A DNA stretch of 17,156 nt from assembly GCA_964541895.1 (NCBI GenBank), contig CAZISM010000114.1:1-17156 (forward strand). Direction: 5' to 3'. A model generated the notes under the pieces. It worked only from the letters and a program-made list of their open reading frames with translations. It was not told where the DNA came from and did not search any database. This stretch comes from CAZISM01 sp964541895. Its GTDB lineage: Bacteria > Zhuqueibacterota > Zhuqueibacteria > Residuimicrobiales > Residuimicrobiaceae. Below are positions 1 through 8,577 of this stretch, in pieces. Within the stretch, counting starts at the first letter, position 1, and every line of letters starts with the position of its first letter. A program made the translations under genes and the position numbers.

Positions 1-2
1 AC

Positions 3-587
3 AGTACACAGGCAGAAGTGCAACGGCTCATGTTCTGGACCTCGGTTCTCTCAGGAGCAGCAGGACATACCTATGGCGCCAACGGCCTATGGCAGGTCAA
101 TACCAGGCAAAGGCCCTATGGGCCTTCTCCGCACGGAGGAAACTGGGGCAATACCCCCTGGGAGGAAGCGTACCAACTGCCCGGATCGCTGCAGCTCGGG
201 CTGGCCAGGAAACTGCTCGAGCTCTATCCCTGGTGGCGATTTGAATCCCATCAACACTGGGTTGAACCGAGCGGAACCCCGGAAAATGTAACGGCTCCGT
301 TCGCTGCTGGAATTCCCGGAAAGGTACGCTTCATCTACTTCTATAAACCGATCTTTCCGTGGTCAGGCAATTCCATTAAAGTCACCGGGATTGAACCTGA
401 TTACGCATACCACGCGCTGTTCTGGGATCCCCGCACTGGAGATGCGCACTATCTGGGAACAGTTGAACCGGACAGCAACAGTTGTTGGCAGGTGCCGCTT
501 CAGCCAACGTTCAGTGACTGGCTTTTGATTCTCGACGCCACTGCGGCATACAGCCAACTGGTCTCAGCCAAAGAACGGAATCAATAG
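3..587 (+). CDS. C-terminal part of DUF4038 / GH140-like glycoside hydrolase (5' truncated by window)
   Basis: The frame is open to the left edge, so only about 194 residues of the C-terminal part are visible; a GTG at 18 exists but is probably internal. The segment SGAAGHTYGANGLWQ is the signature of DUF4038 proteins, the fold used by GH140 apiosidases. It is followed by a PWWRFE motif and a small beta-sandwich of about 95 residues that starts near AAGIPGKVRFIYFY and ends near DWLLILD, as in the 'putative collagen-binding' C-terminal domain (PF12904-type) that normally closes these proteins. The catalytic acids expected upstream are outside the window, so activity cannot be judged. In known members the enzyme cleaves apiose from rhamnogalacturonan-II; other specificities are possible. 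It runs convergently towards the GH127 gene with only 42 bp between the stops and no convincing terminator there. Confidence 0.82.
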   Translation, partial: STQAEVQRLMFWTSVLSGAAGHTYGANGLWQVNTRQRPYGPSPHGGNWGNTPWEEAYQLPGSLQLGLARKLLELYPWWRFESHQHWVEPSGTPENVTAPFAAGIPGKVRFIYFYKPIFPWSGNSIKVTGIEPDYAYHALFWDPRTGDAHYLGTVEPDSNSCWQVPLQPTFSDWLLILDATAAYSQLVSAKERNQ

Positions 588-629
588 AGAAGCCGAGCCT
601 TCGGAAACGGCATCTGGTCGGAAAAACCG

Positions 630-3332
630 TCATCGTGCAAAAACAGCCTGGACGATGAGTTCCGCCAGCGCTTTCATTCCTGTATCGCCGGGATGTTTGG
701 CGACGCCGGCGTGCGCGAAGGAACGCTCCGCGCCGGCCAGGTTCAAAGGATTGCGTCCCAGCAGACCGGCGTCGACGAAAATCGTGTTCGCCTCCTGGCC
801 GGCTTCTTTAAGTAATTGGTCCTTTACCGCGTCCGGCCAGAAGCAGCTGCGAACCACGATCATGGGGTGACGTTTGGCAAGCACGGCTCTGAGAATATTC
901 ATTACCCCCGCTTTGAACTGCGCTCTCGCTTCCTCTGTGCCCAACTCTGGAACGTTCTCGCCGATCGCCAGAATCACCAGATCAGGATCAAAGTCGAACA
1001 GCTCTTTCATTTCTTTGTCGACATCGTAGGTGGCATAGTTCCGTTCAAAGTCCGCGATGTTCTTGACCATGATTTCAGGAGTGGTGCCGATTTTCCGGGC
1101 TATGGCGTTGGTGACGAGGTGAACATAATCTTTGTCTTCTGTGCTGGCCGCCATGCCCCAGTTGCCGCTCCAGCCGATGTCGGCTTTGGGACCGTGCAGC
1201 GTGATGCTGTTGCCAAGAAACAGGATCTTGTGGATATCGCTCTGTCTCACTTCCGGCTCTGCGGTAACGGGAAACATGGAAATGCGAAATTTGGTGCAGC
1301 CGTAGGGAACGAGTGTAATCGTCTCGTCAGGCATCCGTTTGTCAGCCGGAACGCTCGGCAGCAACGGCCGTTTCGGACTGGGATTCCATTCTATCGCCTG
1401 TGCATTCGCTTTCAGACGCAACGGTGAAGTCAGCGGCCAATTCCATTTCGCAGGCATGGCGTCGCGTTCTACGGATAGGCCGGGATTTTGAACATCCAGC
1501 GCGAATTTCCAGCGCGCGCCGGGTGCCGGCGTATTGGCATCGATGGTGTCCGGAATCGCGAGCGCAAACAAAAGAGGACCGCAGGAGACTGAAGCATAGG
1601 GCACACCGCGCCTGCTGCCCGGTTCTGGAAGGGTGATCACCGTAGGTGTGTGTTTGCCCGAATAGGCGAAATACGGCGCATCATCGCGCCCTTTCTGGAC
1701 CACGGCCTGCATGGGCAAGTGCAGACGAATCTTGTCGCCAGGTTTCCAGGTACGGTTGAAGCAGGCAAAGCCGTTGTCGCTTGTTTTAACCGTTGCGGCT
1801 GTGCCGTTGATGCTCACCTCGGGGCGCACGCACCAGCCGGGAATGTGAAAGTAGATCGGGAAGGCGGCCTTCCTGGACGGCTTGACCGCGAGTTCGATGA
1901 CTTCGTTAAAGGGATAATCGGTAGTGCAGGTGATTTCGACAGGCACGCGATCAGCCGCAAGCGCAGTGACCTGGCACGGCCCGTAACAGGTTGCCGCGAG
2001 GCCATTGTCGCGCGTCGCCATCCACATGCTGGTCACATAATAAGGGACAATGCGATTGAGCGCAGCCGTGCAGCAAAGAGGGCTGTGCCTGGTCTGATAA
2101 TAGCCCCCTTCTGCGCGCGGACCATGCGGAAAATCGGGCGAACCGGCGACTATGCGGTTCGGACTAATAAAATAGACATGGGACTTGAAATCGCGCGAAA
2201 CCACAGCGGCGCCGGCGTTGAAAAAAGCCCGCTCGGCGCGGTCAGCCATGTGGCCGTCGCCCGTAACACTGAGCAGGGCGGTCTGGCTCCAGATATAGTT
2301 GGCGACATCGCAGGTCTCGCTGCCTCTGAACGCGCCGGTCGGCACGTACCACTCGTCAGAGACGGGGACGCCATAGGGCTGCATGGCGACGCGTTCGATC
2401 AAATCGTGCCAGGCCACAGCAGCGCGCAAATAATTCGTATTGCCGGTCCACAGGTAACCGACAGCCCATGGCGTGGTGCTTTCGACGAATTCGACCACAT
2501 GGGCGTTGGTGACAGTTGCGCCGGGAGTCAGGTCCGGCGCGTTGCGATAGCGGTTGACGCTGGCCAGGAGGCCCGAGCTGTCCGCTTTGAACATCGCGTC
2601 AAGCGCCCGGGCGATGGTTTTGTCACCCGTCCAGCAGTAGGTGTCGTAGGCAGGCCACACGTTCGACAGGTTGCTGCGAATCCCGCGCAAACACTCGGGG
2701 TCTTGACCGTAGGCGGCGACCAGGGCGTCGAGCGCGTGTTGGTCGCTTGAAGCGGCATAATAACCGGTCATCGACCGGCCCAGCAGACCGCACGCCCAGA
2801 GCGGCCAGCCGTCCAACGCGGCGTCAACAGCCTTGCGGTCGTCGGGATTATTGCGGTTGAGCCACCACAGGAAAAGCAGACTGTTGGTATTCATATTGTC
2901 CGCCACCGCATACAGACGTCGCCTGGCCTGTTGAATCAGGCCGTCATCGTGAAGCGCATAGCCCAGGCGCACAAGACCGTCGAACCAGTAGCCACCGCCT
3001 TCGTAAGGCCAGGCGCCCTTGTGCCACAGCAGCTTCTCGCCGGTCATTTTGTGATCCGCTGCCCAGGCGCGCTTGAACTCGTCGTCGACATCGTCCATGT
3101 GGCCGGTGAAACCGTCTCTAGCCGACAGGCACCAGTCGCGCAGCCAGCCCTTCGGCTCAATCGCGCCCGGCGGGAGCGGCAGGAAAACCGAGTGGGTCGC
3201 GGTTTCGAATGGAGGCGCATAGTTGACGGAATTGGTCAGTTTGTCTGTGGCCGCAGAGATTGGCTGAGGCGTCAACCAGCTCAGAGCGCCGGCTAAAAGC
3301 GAGCTCGCCAGATACATGGAGATGTGCTTCAT
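630..3332 (-). CDS. Secreted GH127-type beta-L-arabinofuranosidase (DUF1680) fused to C-terminal SGNH/GDSL esterase domain
   Basis: The protein has 900 residues. Residues 1-27 form a Sec signal peptide (hydrophobic core SSLLAGALSWL, cleavage near ISA). Residues about 35-690 match DUF1680/GH127: the N-terminal LPPGAIEPKGWLRDW region, a (alpha/alpha)6 barrel and a beta-sandwich. The zinc-thiolate catalytic site of GH127 is visible: E339 and C341 in SETC, and the CC pair C420-C421 in PLCCTAALNRI, equivalent to the nucleophile and zinc cysteines of Bifidobacterium HypBA1. E327 is the candidate acid/base. Residues about 700-900 form an SGNH hydrolase: the Ser block is LFLGNSIT (S709), the Asn block is AIGENV (N793), and the His block is KHPGDTGM (H880). 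The usual Asp of a DxxH block is not in its normal place. The pairing suggests removal of L-arabinofuranose plus de-esterification of the same oligosaccharide (inference). It may be expressed from its own promoter, 525 bp downstream of the GH92 gene. GH146 is an alternative family label. The start has only a weak AGAAAG ribosome site. Confidence 0.9.
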   Translation of the reverse strand: MKHISMYLASSLLAGALSWLTPQPISAATDKLTNSVNYAPPFETATHSVFLPLPPGAIEPKGWLRDWCLSARDGFTGHMDDVDDEFKRAWAADHKMTGEKLLWHKGAWPYEGGGYWFDGLVRLGYALHDDGLIQQARRRLYAVADNMNTNSLLFLWWLNRNNPDDRKAVDAALDGWPLWACGLLGRSMTGYYAASSDQHALDALVAAYGQDPECLRGIRSNLSNVWPAYDTYCWTGDKTIARALDAMFKADSSGLLASVNRYRNAPDLTPGATVTNAHVVEFVESTTPWAVGYLWTGNTNYLRAAVAWHDLIERVAMQPYGVPVSDEWYVPTGAFRGSETCDVANYIWSQTALLSVTGDGHMADRAERAFFNAGAAVVSRDFKSHVYFISPNRIVAGSPDFPHGPRAEGGYYQTRHSPLCCTAALNRIVPYYVTSMWMATRDNGLAATCYGPCQVTALAADRVPVEITCTTDYPFNEVIELAVKPSRKAAFPIYFHIPGWCVRPEVSINGTAATVKTSDNGFACFNRTWKPGDKIRLHLPMQAVVQKGRDDAPYFAYSGKHTPTVITLPEPGSRRGVPYASVSCGPLLFALAIPDTIDANTPAPGARWKFALDVQNPGLSVERDAMPAKWNWPLTSPLRLKANAQAIEWNPSPKRPLLPSVPADKRMPDETITLVPYGCTKFRISMFPVTAEPEVRQSDIHKILFLGNSITLHGPKADIGWSGNWGMAASTEDKDYVHLVTNAIARKIGTTPEIMVKNIADFERNYATYDVDKEMKELFDFDPDLVILAIGENVPELGTEEARAQFKAGVMNILRAVLAKRHPMIVVRSCFWPDAVKDQLLKEAGQEANTIFVDAGLLGRNPLNLAGAERSFAHAGVAKHPGDTGMKALAELIVQAVFAR

Positions 3333-3714
3333 GAGGGGCTTTCTGTAATAAATTAGGGGCAGGCCTTGCCTGTCCGCCTTGAAGCGAATTGTAAGATATA
3401 AAAAATTTTATTCAATCCTGGGGCAAACAATATAAAGAAATTATCCGTTGCGTCATTTAAGCCGTCCGTCTGCTATCCGCGAAAAATCCGCATATCAATG
3501 CGTCAAGCCGCACATGACGTCTATAGCCCGATTGTAAATTAGCCGGTAGAGACATCAAAATCAAGTACAATTCCATAACCCGGACAAGCAGGAACCAACT
3601 GTCGGACCTTAAACAACTGTCGAAAAAGTGTTAATGCCGGCAGCGCACGAGGACGGCTGTAAGCTGAATCGCAAAACAACCGATCCCATTTTCACAAAGA
3701 GCTTTAGATTACCA
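3333..3714. other. Non-coding spacer upstream of the GH127-SGNH gene
   Basis: These 382 bp lie between the GH127-SGNH start and the end of the small frame behind the GH92 gene. They are visibly AT-richer than the genes, contain the promoter candidate at 3388-3415, and hold a short direct repeat (AACTGTCG twice near 3597 and 3624). I see no convincing ORF, RNA gene, terminator stem or strong palindrome. Confidence 0.5.
3388..3415 (-). promoter_or_regulatory. Candidate sigma70-type promoter of the GH127-SGNH gene
   Basis: On the minus strand TTGAAT (3410-3415) and TACAAT (3388-3393) are separated by 16 bp of AT-rich sequence. This would give a leader of about 50 nt before the ATG at 3332. The match is by eye only; other AT-rich hexamers overlap it. 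Confidence 0.45.
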
Positions 3715-3861
3715 TTAAGCTATTCTCTTGAGCACATCAGGCTGAAGCACAGGCTCAACGGCAAGAGATAAAAATATGCCTTCCGGCCTCATCGCAGCCA
3801 TGAAATCGTCCAACTCCTGCACTTGCAGATCGATCAACAGAGACTTGCCGGCGATCCTCAC
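3715..3861 (-). CDS. Possible 48-residue overlapping small ORF, or remnant of a lost gene
   Basis: A GTG at 3859-3861 overlaps the TGA stop of the GH92 gene in a GTGA arrangement typical of translationally coupled genes. The frame continues for 48 codons to a TAA at 3715. The peptide (start MRIAGKSLLIDLQVQELDDF) has a natural-looking composition and alternating charged and hydrophobic residues, unlike most shadow frames, and the codons use mostly G/C in third position near the start. I do not recognise a family. The same frame stays open further upstream inside the GH92 gene, so it could also be the tail of a longer protein left after a deletion, or a chance frame. The ribosome site (GAGAGA) is poor. 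Confidence 0.25.
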   Translation of the reverse strand: MRIAGKSLLIDLQVQELDDFMAAMRPEGIFLSLAVEPVLQPDVLKRIA

Positions 3862-6026
3862 TCTCTCATGGTCGTCATCGAGGGCGGTGCCGCCTTTGCG
3901 TCGCTGGCCCACGACCGGTTGGGCCTGGGTCCCATCGTTAAAACGAGCGTGCCGCCCTGCACCAGTTCACTGTGGTTGAGCCAGGCTCTGTGCAGAGGCG
4001 CACCGTTGAGAACCGCTTTTTGAATATATTTGTTTTGCCTGGAAGAGTGGCGCGCTTGTATGATAAACTGCTTGCCGTCGGCCAGGGTCAACGTGACCCG
4101 AGAAAACAGCGGACTCGATAAAAGCCACACCGGGTAATTGGGGCACATGATGTTGGCCGGCTGCAGGCCCATGGCGGCATAGACATACCACACTGACATT
4201 AAGCCGCTGTCTTCATCGCCACAGATGCCCAGAGGTCCGCTGCCATACCAGACGTCCATAATGTCCCTTACCCGCTTTTGTGTCTTCCATGGCGCACCCG
4301 CGTAAATATACAGATATGGAATATGGCGGGAAAATTCGTTGCCGTGCGCATACTGGCCGATCAGGCCGGTCTCGTCGGGAAACTGCCCCAGGAAACGAAA
4401 TTTGGCATCCGGCCGGTCATACTGTTCATTGAAAACGGCATCGAGCCTGTCAACAAATTTTTCCCTGCCGCCCGCGAGTTCGATCAGCCCCTGAACGTCA
4501 TGGGGCACATACCAGGTATAGGTCCAGCTGTTCATTTCCGCAAAATAGTCGCGGCCGCCCAGGCCGCCGGACCACTTGGGATCAAAGGGCTCCACCCAGT
4601 TGCCGTCAGCACGTTTCGGCGACATGAATCCGGTTTTGGGATTATAGAGATTTCGATAATCCGCGGCATGATTACGAAAATAGTGATAATCCGCTTCTTT
4701 GCCCAGCGCCTGCGCCAATTGCGCCAGACACCAGCTTTCATAAGCCGCCTGCAAAGTAATCGTCACGCTCTGTCGTTTTTCAAACGAATCCACCTGGGCG
4801 ATCCACTCTTTTTGCCCTGCGGCCAGAGCGGGAAAAAATCCGTTCTGCAGATAAAACCGGTCCAGTTCGGTCGCCGGACCCCGGCACCAGGGAATTTTGC
4901 TGGCCTCCATGAATTCCGCCTTCATATTGGCATAAGCATTTTCAAGATCGAAATCACGAATCCCGCGCAGATAGAGATCGGTGATGAAAGATATGTTATA
5001 ATGCTGAAACATCACCCCTTTTTTGTGCACAGCCGGAATCAGCTCTGACGCCGTCTTGCCGGCATAGCTGCGCGCCTGCTGGACAAGAGCGGAACCATCG
5101 ACTCGCATCCGCTGCCAAAGGGCTCGCCCTCCACCCACACGATACAAGGCCGTATAAAATTTTATCAGCTGCTCCTCTTCACCGCCCTGCACGCGCACGG
5201 TCTCCAGGGAGCGTTGCCAGGCCGATTTGGCGGCCGCTTTGCGTTCCTTAAACTTCCAGCCCGGGATTTCCAGACCGAGATACTGCTCCGCCTGTTCTGC
5301 GCTGGCCGGCGAATAGCTGATTTTTACTTCAATGCTCTCGCCGGCCCTGGTCGTCCAAGTGACAAAGGCGCCGATCTGTGGCCCTCTCTGCTGCATGACA
5401 CCCTGGCTCAGCTCCTGACCGGACCAGGTGCCCATTCTGTCGAATCGCTTTTGAAATTCAATGTGGAAAAATGCCTGCCCCTCACGACCGGGTTCATATC
5501 CTCGCATCACATGATCGTTAACAATTTCTATGAATGAATCCCGCGCCAGCGAGACTAGAAGGTTGGCGCGATCCGATTGCGGAAATGTAAAGCGGTAATA
5601 GGTGCAGTGCTCGGTCACCGTCGCCTCGACGCGGATGTCGCGATCTGTCAGATCTGCCGCATAAAAATAGGGCGTGCAGGTTTCGAAATCATGGTCCATG
5701 GCAGCGGCATTTTGAGCGGGATCGGTTAGCACATCCCCGCAAGTAGCCATGATCAGGGCGGTTACAACGCTCCTTCTGTGAGACGACTCCCGCAACGGGA
5801 AACCATAAATTTTATCAGCCAGGTATCTATCGGTGATTCCGGGGGTTGTGTAGGGCGCCAGCTTGACCTTGCCGTCGGGCCATTTTACATCCGGTGTGGT
5901 GGCCACCAGCAGATGTCCGATCGTTCCGATGTTGGGATTGACGTAATCCACCGCCTGCTTCTTTGGCTGGCAGCAGCCCTGAAGCAAAAAACCGATTACA
6001 GCGCACAAATGGCATAATACTTTCAT
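3858..6026 (-). CDS. Divergent GH92-family protein (alpha-mannosidase family), probable lipoprotein
   Basis: The protein has 722 residues. Its N-terminus is hydrophobic and ends in LLQGC (C18), a slightly non-standard lipobox that suggests membrane anchoring. VNPNIGTIGHLL at 29-40, then TTPGITDRYLADKIYGFP, is the N-terminal signature of a GH92 subgroup. Late motifs are well kept: HGNEFSRHIPYLY at 561-573 (E564 matches the catalytic acid of BT3990-type enzymes), GDEDSGLMSVWYV at 603-615 (D604 and D606 match the base pair), and MGPRPNRSW near the end. GH92 enzymes are calcium-dependent exo-acting alpha-mannosidases. Odd: between FYTALYR (290-296) and FITDLYLRGIRDFD (347-360) the protein is about 45 residues shorter than usual, and the family's WDT(Y/F)R...HPL segment is absent, with no sign of it in the other two frames. 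Activity or sugar preference may therefore differ. It follows the DUF4838 gene by 2 bp with an ideal ribosome site, so the two are probably co-translated. Confidence 0.82.
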   Translation of the reverse strand: MKVLCHLCAVIGFLLQGCCQPKKQAVDYVNPNIGTIGHLLVATTPDVKWPDGKVKLAPYTTPGITDRYLADKIYGFPLRESSHRRSVVTALIMATCGDVLTDPAQNAAAMDHDFETCTPYFYAADLTDRDIRVEATVTEHCTYYRFTFPQSDRANLLVSLARDSFIEIVNDHVMRGYEPGREGQAFFHIEFQKRFDRMGTWSGQELSQGVMQQRGPQIGAFVTWTTRAGESIEVKISYSPASAEQAEQYLGLEIPGWKFKERKAAAKSAWQRSLETVRVQGGEEEQLIKFYTALYRVGGGRALWQRMRVDGSALVQQARSYAGKTASELIPAVHKKGVMFQHYNISFITDLYLRGIRDFDLENAYANMKAEFMEASKIPWCRGPATELDRFYLQNGFFPALAAGQKEWIAQVDSFEKRQSVTITLQAAYESWCLAQLAQALGKEADYHYFRNHAADYRNLYNPKTGFMSPKRADGNWVEPFDPKWSGGLGGRDYFAEMNSWTYTWYVPHDVQGLIELAGGREKFVDRLDAVFNEQYDRPDAKFRFLGQFPDETGLIGQYAHGNEFSRHIPYLYIYAGAPWKTQKRVRDIMDVWYGSGPLGICGDEDSGLMSVWYVYAAMGLQPANIMCPNYPVWLLSSPLFSRVTLTLADGKQFIIQARHSSRQNKYIQKAVLNGAPLHRAWLNHSELVQGGTLVLTMGPRPNRSWASDAKAAPPSMTTMRE

Positions 6027-6028
6027 GA

Positions 6029-8335
6029 CTATCTCCTTTCCTGGCTATGAAAGAGCGCGTTCGCAGGAATGGGACGGCGTTCCATTTTCGGGCCTTGCCA
6101 AAACAGATCGAGCAATCGTCCGCCCTGCTGCTGAAAAAACGTAACCGTGATCGGATAAAAACCGGCCTGCAGAGCGGCATAGCCGCAGCTCTCGCGCACA
6201 CCATAGAGATGTTCGTTATCGACGACGAGATCGTCACCGATGTAAAGTCTGGCGCCGTCATTGGAACGCATGGAAAAGCAATAAATCCCATTGACCGGCA
6301 CACGGATGTAACCGGAAAATTTCATGGCAAAATCGACCGGGCGGCCGGCATAGCGCAAGTCGATTTCGTCGGCCACACCGGTTTTCACCGCACTCTCCCG
6401 TGCAAAATCCGGTATCCGCTCAAACGATCGTTCCAGATAGATAAACTCCAAGCCCGGTTGGAGAGGTCCAGGCTGTAGCGCCGGTTTGGGGATGAGGTCA
6501 GTCACTTTATCCAGGCGCATGAGCGAATCCAGCTGGCTCTTCCAGCCGGCATAATTGGCGCCGCCTTCGCGAACATGGGTCAGTCCTGTTTTGGCAGCGG
6601 TTTCCTGAAACCGCGACGCTCGCGCCACGAAGGTGCGGTCGGGCGTCAGTCGATAGCGTTTGTGATCGATCTTGAATAATCCCTGTCCCATGGCGCGCGC
6701 CCGTTCCAGAAACACATAATCCAGGCTCATGCGGCCGGTTCGCACCCGCTGCCACTTTTCGGCATCTTCGGCTACGCTGGCTTCCGCTTTTTGCCACAAC
6801 ATGTCCGCCTTGTGCAAAAGTTCTGCGGATAAAAAAGTTTCAAATGGGCCGGCGCCGATGGTCAGATGCGCGGTGTCCTTTTCCGCCCGGTCATGAAGGA
6901 GATCTATATACTGCCGGATCGGCCTGGCCGCCGGTCCATACACCGCCTGCAGGAATTCGTTCATGGCGGCGTTCTCGTCATACTCGGGATTCCACAAAAA
7001 TTTGGCCATCATGTAACCTGCCAGAGGCGACAGCTCGCCTCCCGGCGACTGATAATTGTCTTCCTCAAAAATGCCGCGCACGTTGTTGCGGATAAAAAAA
7101 CGGATATTGTCATCGAGAATGCGCAGGTTGGGAAACGGCGTCAGATAGTGCGAAAAGGAGGTGGTATAATCCCAGATCCAAAGCCGGTCAGACACCTGCG
7201 CCCAGCCTTCCAGGTCCTCTGCGAACGCCTGGTTCGCGGGAAAGGAACCGGTCAGCGGCTCGGAAAAACTGCACTCGATGCTGCACAGGCGAATGATGAC
7301 ATTGGCACGCGGCCGGATCGTCCTGGGCGGCTTGCGACTCCACTGGTACGCCAGCGTTTCAATCGCTTTGCCGGGAAACTCGTTCTCCACCCGTTCCGCC
7401 ACATGATTGACCAGCAGCAGCAACGGCCCTGCCTGCGAGCCCTCTTTTTCGGCAAGGGCCTGGCAGCGGCGGCATTGACAGTATTGGGCCCAGTCATTTT
7501 GCGACACAGAGAATACGAACGCCTGTGGATCGCGACGAATGGCGGCCAGCACGTTTCTCGTCACGATCTCTTGCACGCTGTCGTTGGTACAGCAGAGCTG
7601 GGAAAATTCACCCTGCCGCCGGCCGTCGATTTCGGAAAAATACTCGGGATGTTTTGCAAAATACTCGCCGGGCGGCAACAGCGTGTTAAAGGTATGCACA
7701 AACATGCCGTCGCCAAAACGCACCTTGCCGCCGTGCTTTTCTTCAAGCCGGCCGGTGCTGCTGTTCATGCGATTGCGGCAGCACCAGTCACCGTCAAAGC
7801 AGTCGTACACGAACGGTTCACGATATTCCAGAACAGGGATGCGTTTTTCATCGAGCGACGGCACCATTAGCCGCCTTGTTTTGGGGATGGTTCGCACAGT
7901 CGGCGTGAACCAGCGACAGCCGAGATGATCTTCCAGCAGTCCGTAGACACCATAGAGCGTGCCGCGTTTATCGCTGCCGGCGATCAGCAGATACGCACCC
8001 ACGGTTTTCAGCACATACCCTTCTTCACCCAGGTCGTGCCATGGTATGTTGACGCCGAGCAGGGAGAGCCGGTTCGTGCCGCCGAGCAGGATCTCATGAG
8101 CCGTGACCGGAGAGGCATCGCTGGCAATGGCAAGCCGGACGCCGGTCATTTCCCAAAGAAACTGCTGCAGTTCAGCCGCCGCCTGCTGCAGGGGTGGTGT
8201 CGCCTGCGCCGGCAGGACGATGACATAATCGGAACGATCGTTGTCAATCAACACCAGCGTTTTATCTTCGGTCACAGCCAACGCGATCGAAACATAAACC
8301 AGCAAGCTGTAACCAATAGTACGTAACAGGGGCAT
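6029..8335 (-). CDS. Secreted DUF4838 protein (GH67-N-like fold) with C-terminal PA14 domain
   Basis: I place the start at the ATG at 8335 (768 residues), because GGAG lies 6 nt upstream and a signal peptide begins directly (MPLLRTIGYSLLVYVSIALA). The frame is open further upstream to an ATG at 8440, which would add 35 unlikely residues before the signal. Residues about 25-155 resemble the GH67 alpha-glucuronidase N-terminal domain: a QAAAELQQFLWEMTG block and a RGTLYGVYGLLEDHLGCRWF motif. Residues about 165-430 fit DUF4838, with the motif SQNDWAQYCQCRRCQ (C286, C288, C291) and LAYQWSRKPP. Residues about 628-765 form a PA14 domain (FSMRSNDGARLYIGDDLVVDN), a carbohydrate-binding module. DUF4838 proteins are found in polysaccharide loci and are suspected glycosidases, but I know of no firm reaction for this one. 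It is the first gene of the minus-strand operon and has a promoter candidate at 8467-8495. Confidence 0.85.
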   Translation of the reverse strand: MPLLRTIGYSLLVYVSIALAVTEDKTLVLIDNDRSDYVIVLPAQATPPLQQAAAELQQFLWEMTGVRLAIASDASPVTAHEILLGGTNRLSLLGVNIPWHDLGEEGYVLKTVGAYLLIAGSDKRGTLYGVYGLLEDHLGCRWFTPTVRTIPKTRRLMVPSLDEKRIPVLEYREPFVYDCFDGDWCCRNRMNSSTGRLEEKHGGKVRFGDGMFVHTFNTLLPPGEYFAKHPEYFSEIDGRRQGEFSQLCCTNDSVQEIVTRNVLAAIRRDPQAFVFSVSQNDWAQYCQCRRCQALAEKEGSQAGPLLLLVNHVAERVENEFPGKAIETLAYQWSRKPPRTIRPRANVIIRLCSIECSFSEPLTGSFPANQAFAEDLEGWAQVSDRLWIWDYTTSFSHYLTPFPNLRILDDNIRFFIRNNVRGIFEEDNYQSPGGELSPLAGYMMAKFLWNPEYDENAAMNEFLQAVYGPAARPIRQYIDLLHDRAEKDTAHLTIGAGPFETFLSAELLHKADMLWQKAEASVAEDAEKWQRVRTGRMSLDYVFLERARAMGQGLFKIDHKRYRLTPDRTFVARASRFQETAAKTGLTHVREGGANYAGWKSQLDSLMRLDKVTDLIPKPALQPGPLQPGLEFIYLERSFERIPDFARESAVKTGVADEIDLRYAGRPVDFAMKFSGYIRVPVNGIYCFSMRSNDGARLYIGDDLVVDNEHLYGVRESCGYAALQAGFYPITVTFFQQQGGRLLDLFWQGPKMERRPIPANALFHSQERR
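6033..6039 (-). promoter_or_regulatory. Strong ribosome binding site AAAGGAG of the GH92 gene inside the DUF4838 3' end
   Basis: AAAGGAG on the minus strand lies 6 nt before the ATG at 6026 and is embedded in the last codons of the upstream DUF4838 gene, whose TAG is at 6029-6031. This fixes the GH92 start and implies translational coupling. Confidence 0.8.
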
Positions 8336-8341
8336 GCTCAT

Positions 8342-8345
8342 CTCC
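8342..8345 (-). promoter_or_regulatory. GGAG ribosome site that decides the DUF4838 start
   Basis: GGAG on the minus strand is 6 nt before the ATG at 8335 but directly abuts the in-frame ATG at 8341, so 8335 is favoured. A competing AGGGAAG lies 7 nt before the ATG at 8440; that start would put 35 residues ahead of the signal peptide. Confidence 0.6.
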
Positions 8346-8466
8346 AATCTTGTCCTGTGCCCAGGCAAATCCTTACATCCGGGATGTTTTCCGGCCCATA
8401 AAACCAGCCTCCGCTCCAGCGCAGCGGCATAACCGGTCATAGACGAACTTCCCTATGCCGCTGCTA

Positions 8467-8495
8467 ATAATACAAACTATAACCGCATCCGGCAA
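8467..8495 (-). promoter_or_regulatory. Sigma70-type promoter candidate of the DUF4838-GH92 operon
   Basis: On the minus strand TTGCCG (8490-8495) and TATTAT (8467-8472) are spaced by exactly 17 bp. The start point would be near 8460, giving a leader of about 125 nt to the chosen ATG at 8335, or about 20 nt to the alternative ATG at 8440. Confidence 0.55.
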
Positions 8496-8577
8496 GAGTT
8501 TTCGATGATCCGAGTCGAAAAATACCCTGCCAGAGGCGCAGATACAGAAAAAAATCGCCCAATTCTGCAAAAAACTC

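Noticed and set aside
588..629. Short stem near GCCGAGCCTTCGG as a terminator between the convergent GH140-like and GH127 genes
   Set aside because: Only 4-bp pairing with no T-run; not convincing.
1650..2750. A 366-codon plus-strand frame opposite GH127
   Set aside because: The minus strand carries the complete GH127 zinc-thiolate motifs here; the opposite frame has no family signature.
8336..8440. The 35-residue upstream extension of the DUF4838 protein
   Set aside because: It would place a charged, non-hydrophobic stretch ahead of a clear signal peptide. The ATG at 8335 with GGAG at 6 nt is a better start, although an AGGGAAG near 8440 keeps the alternative open.
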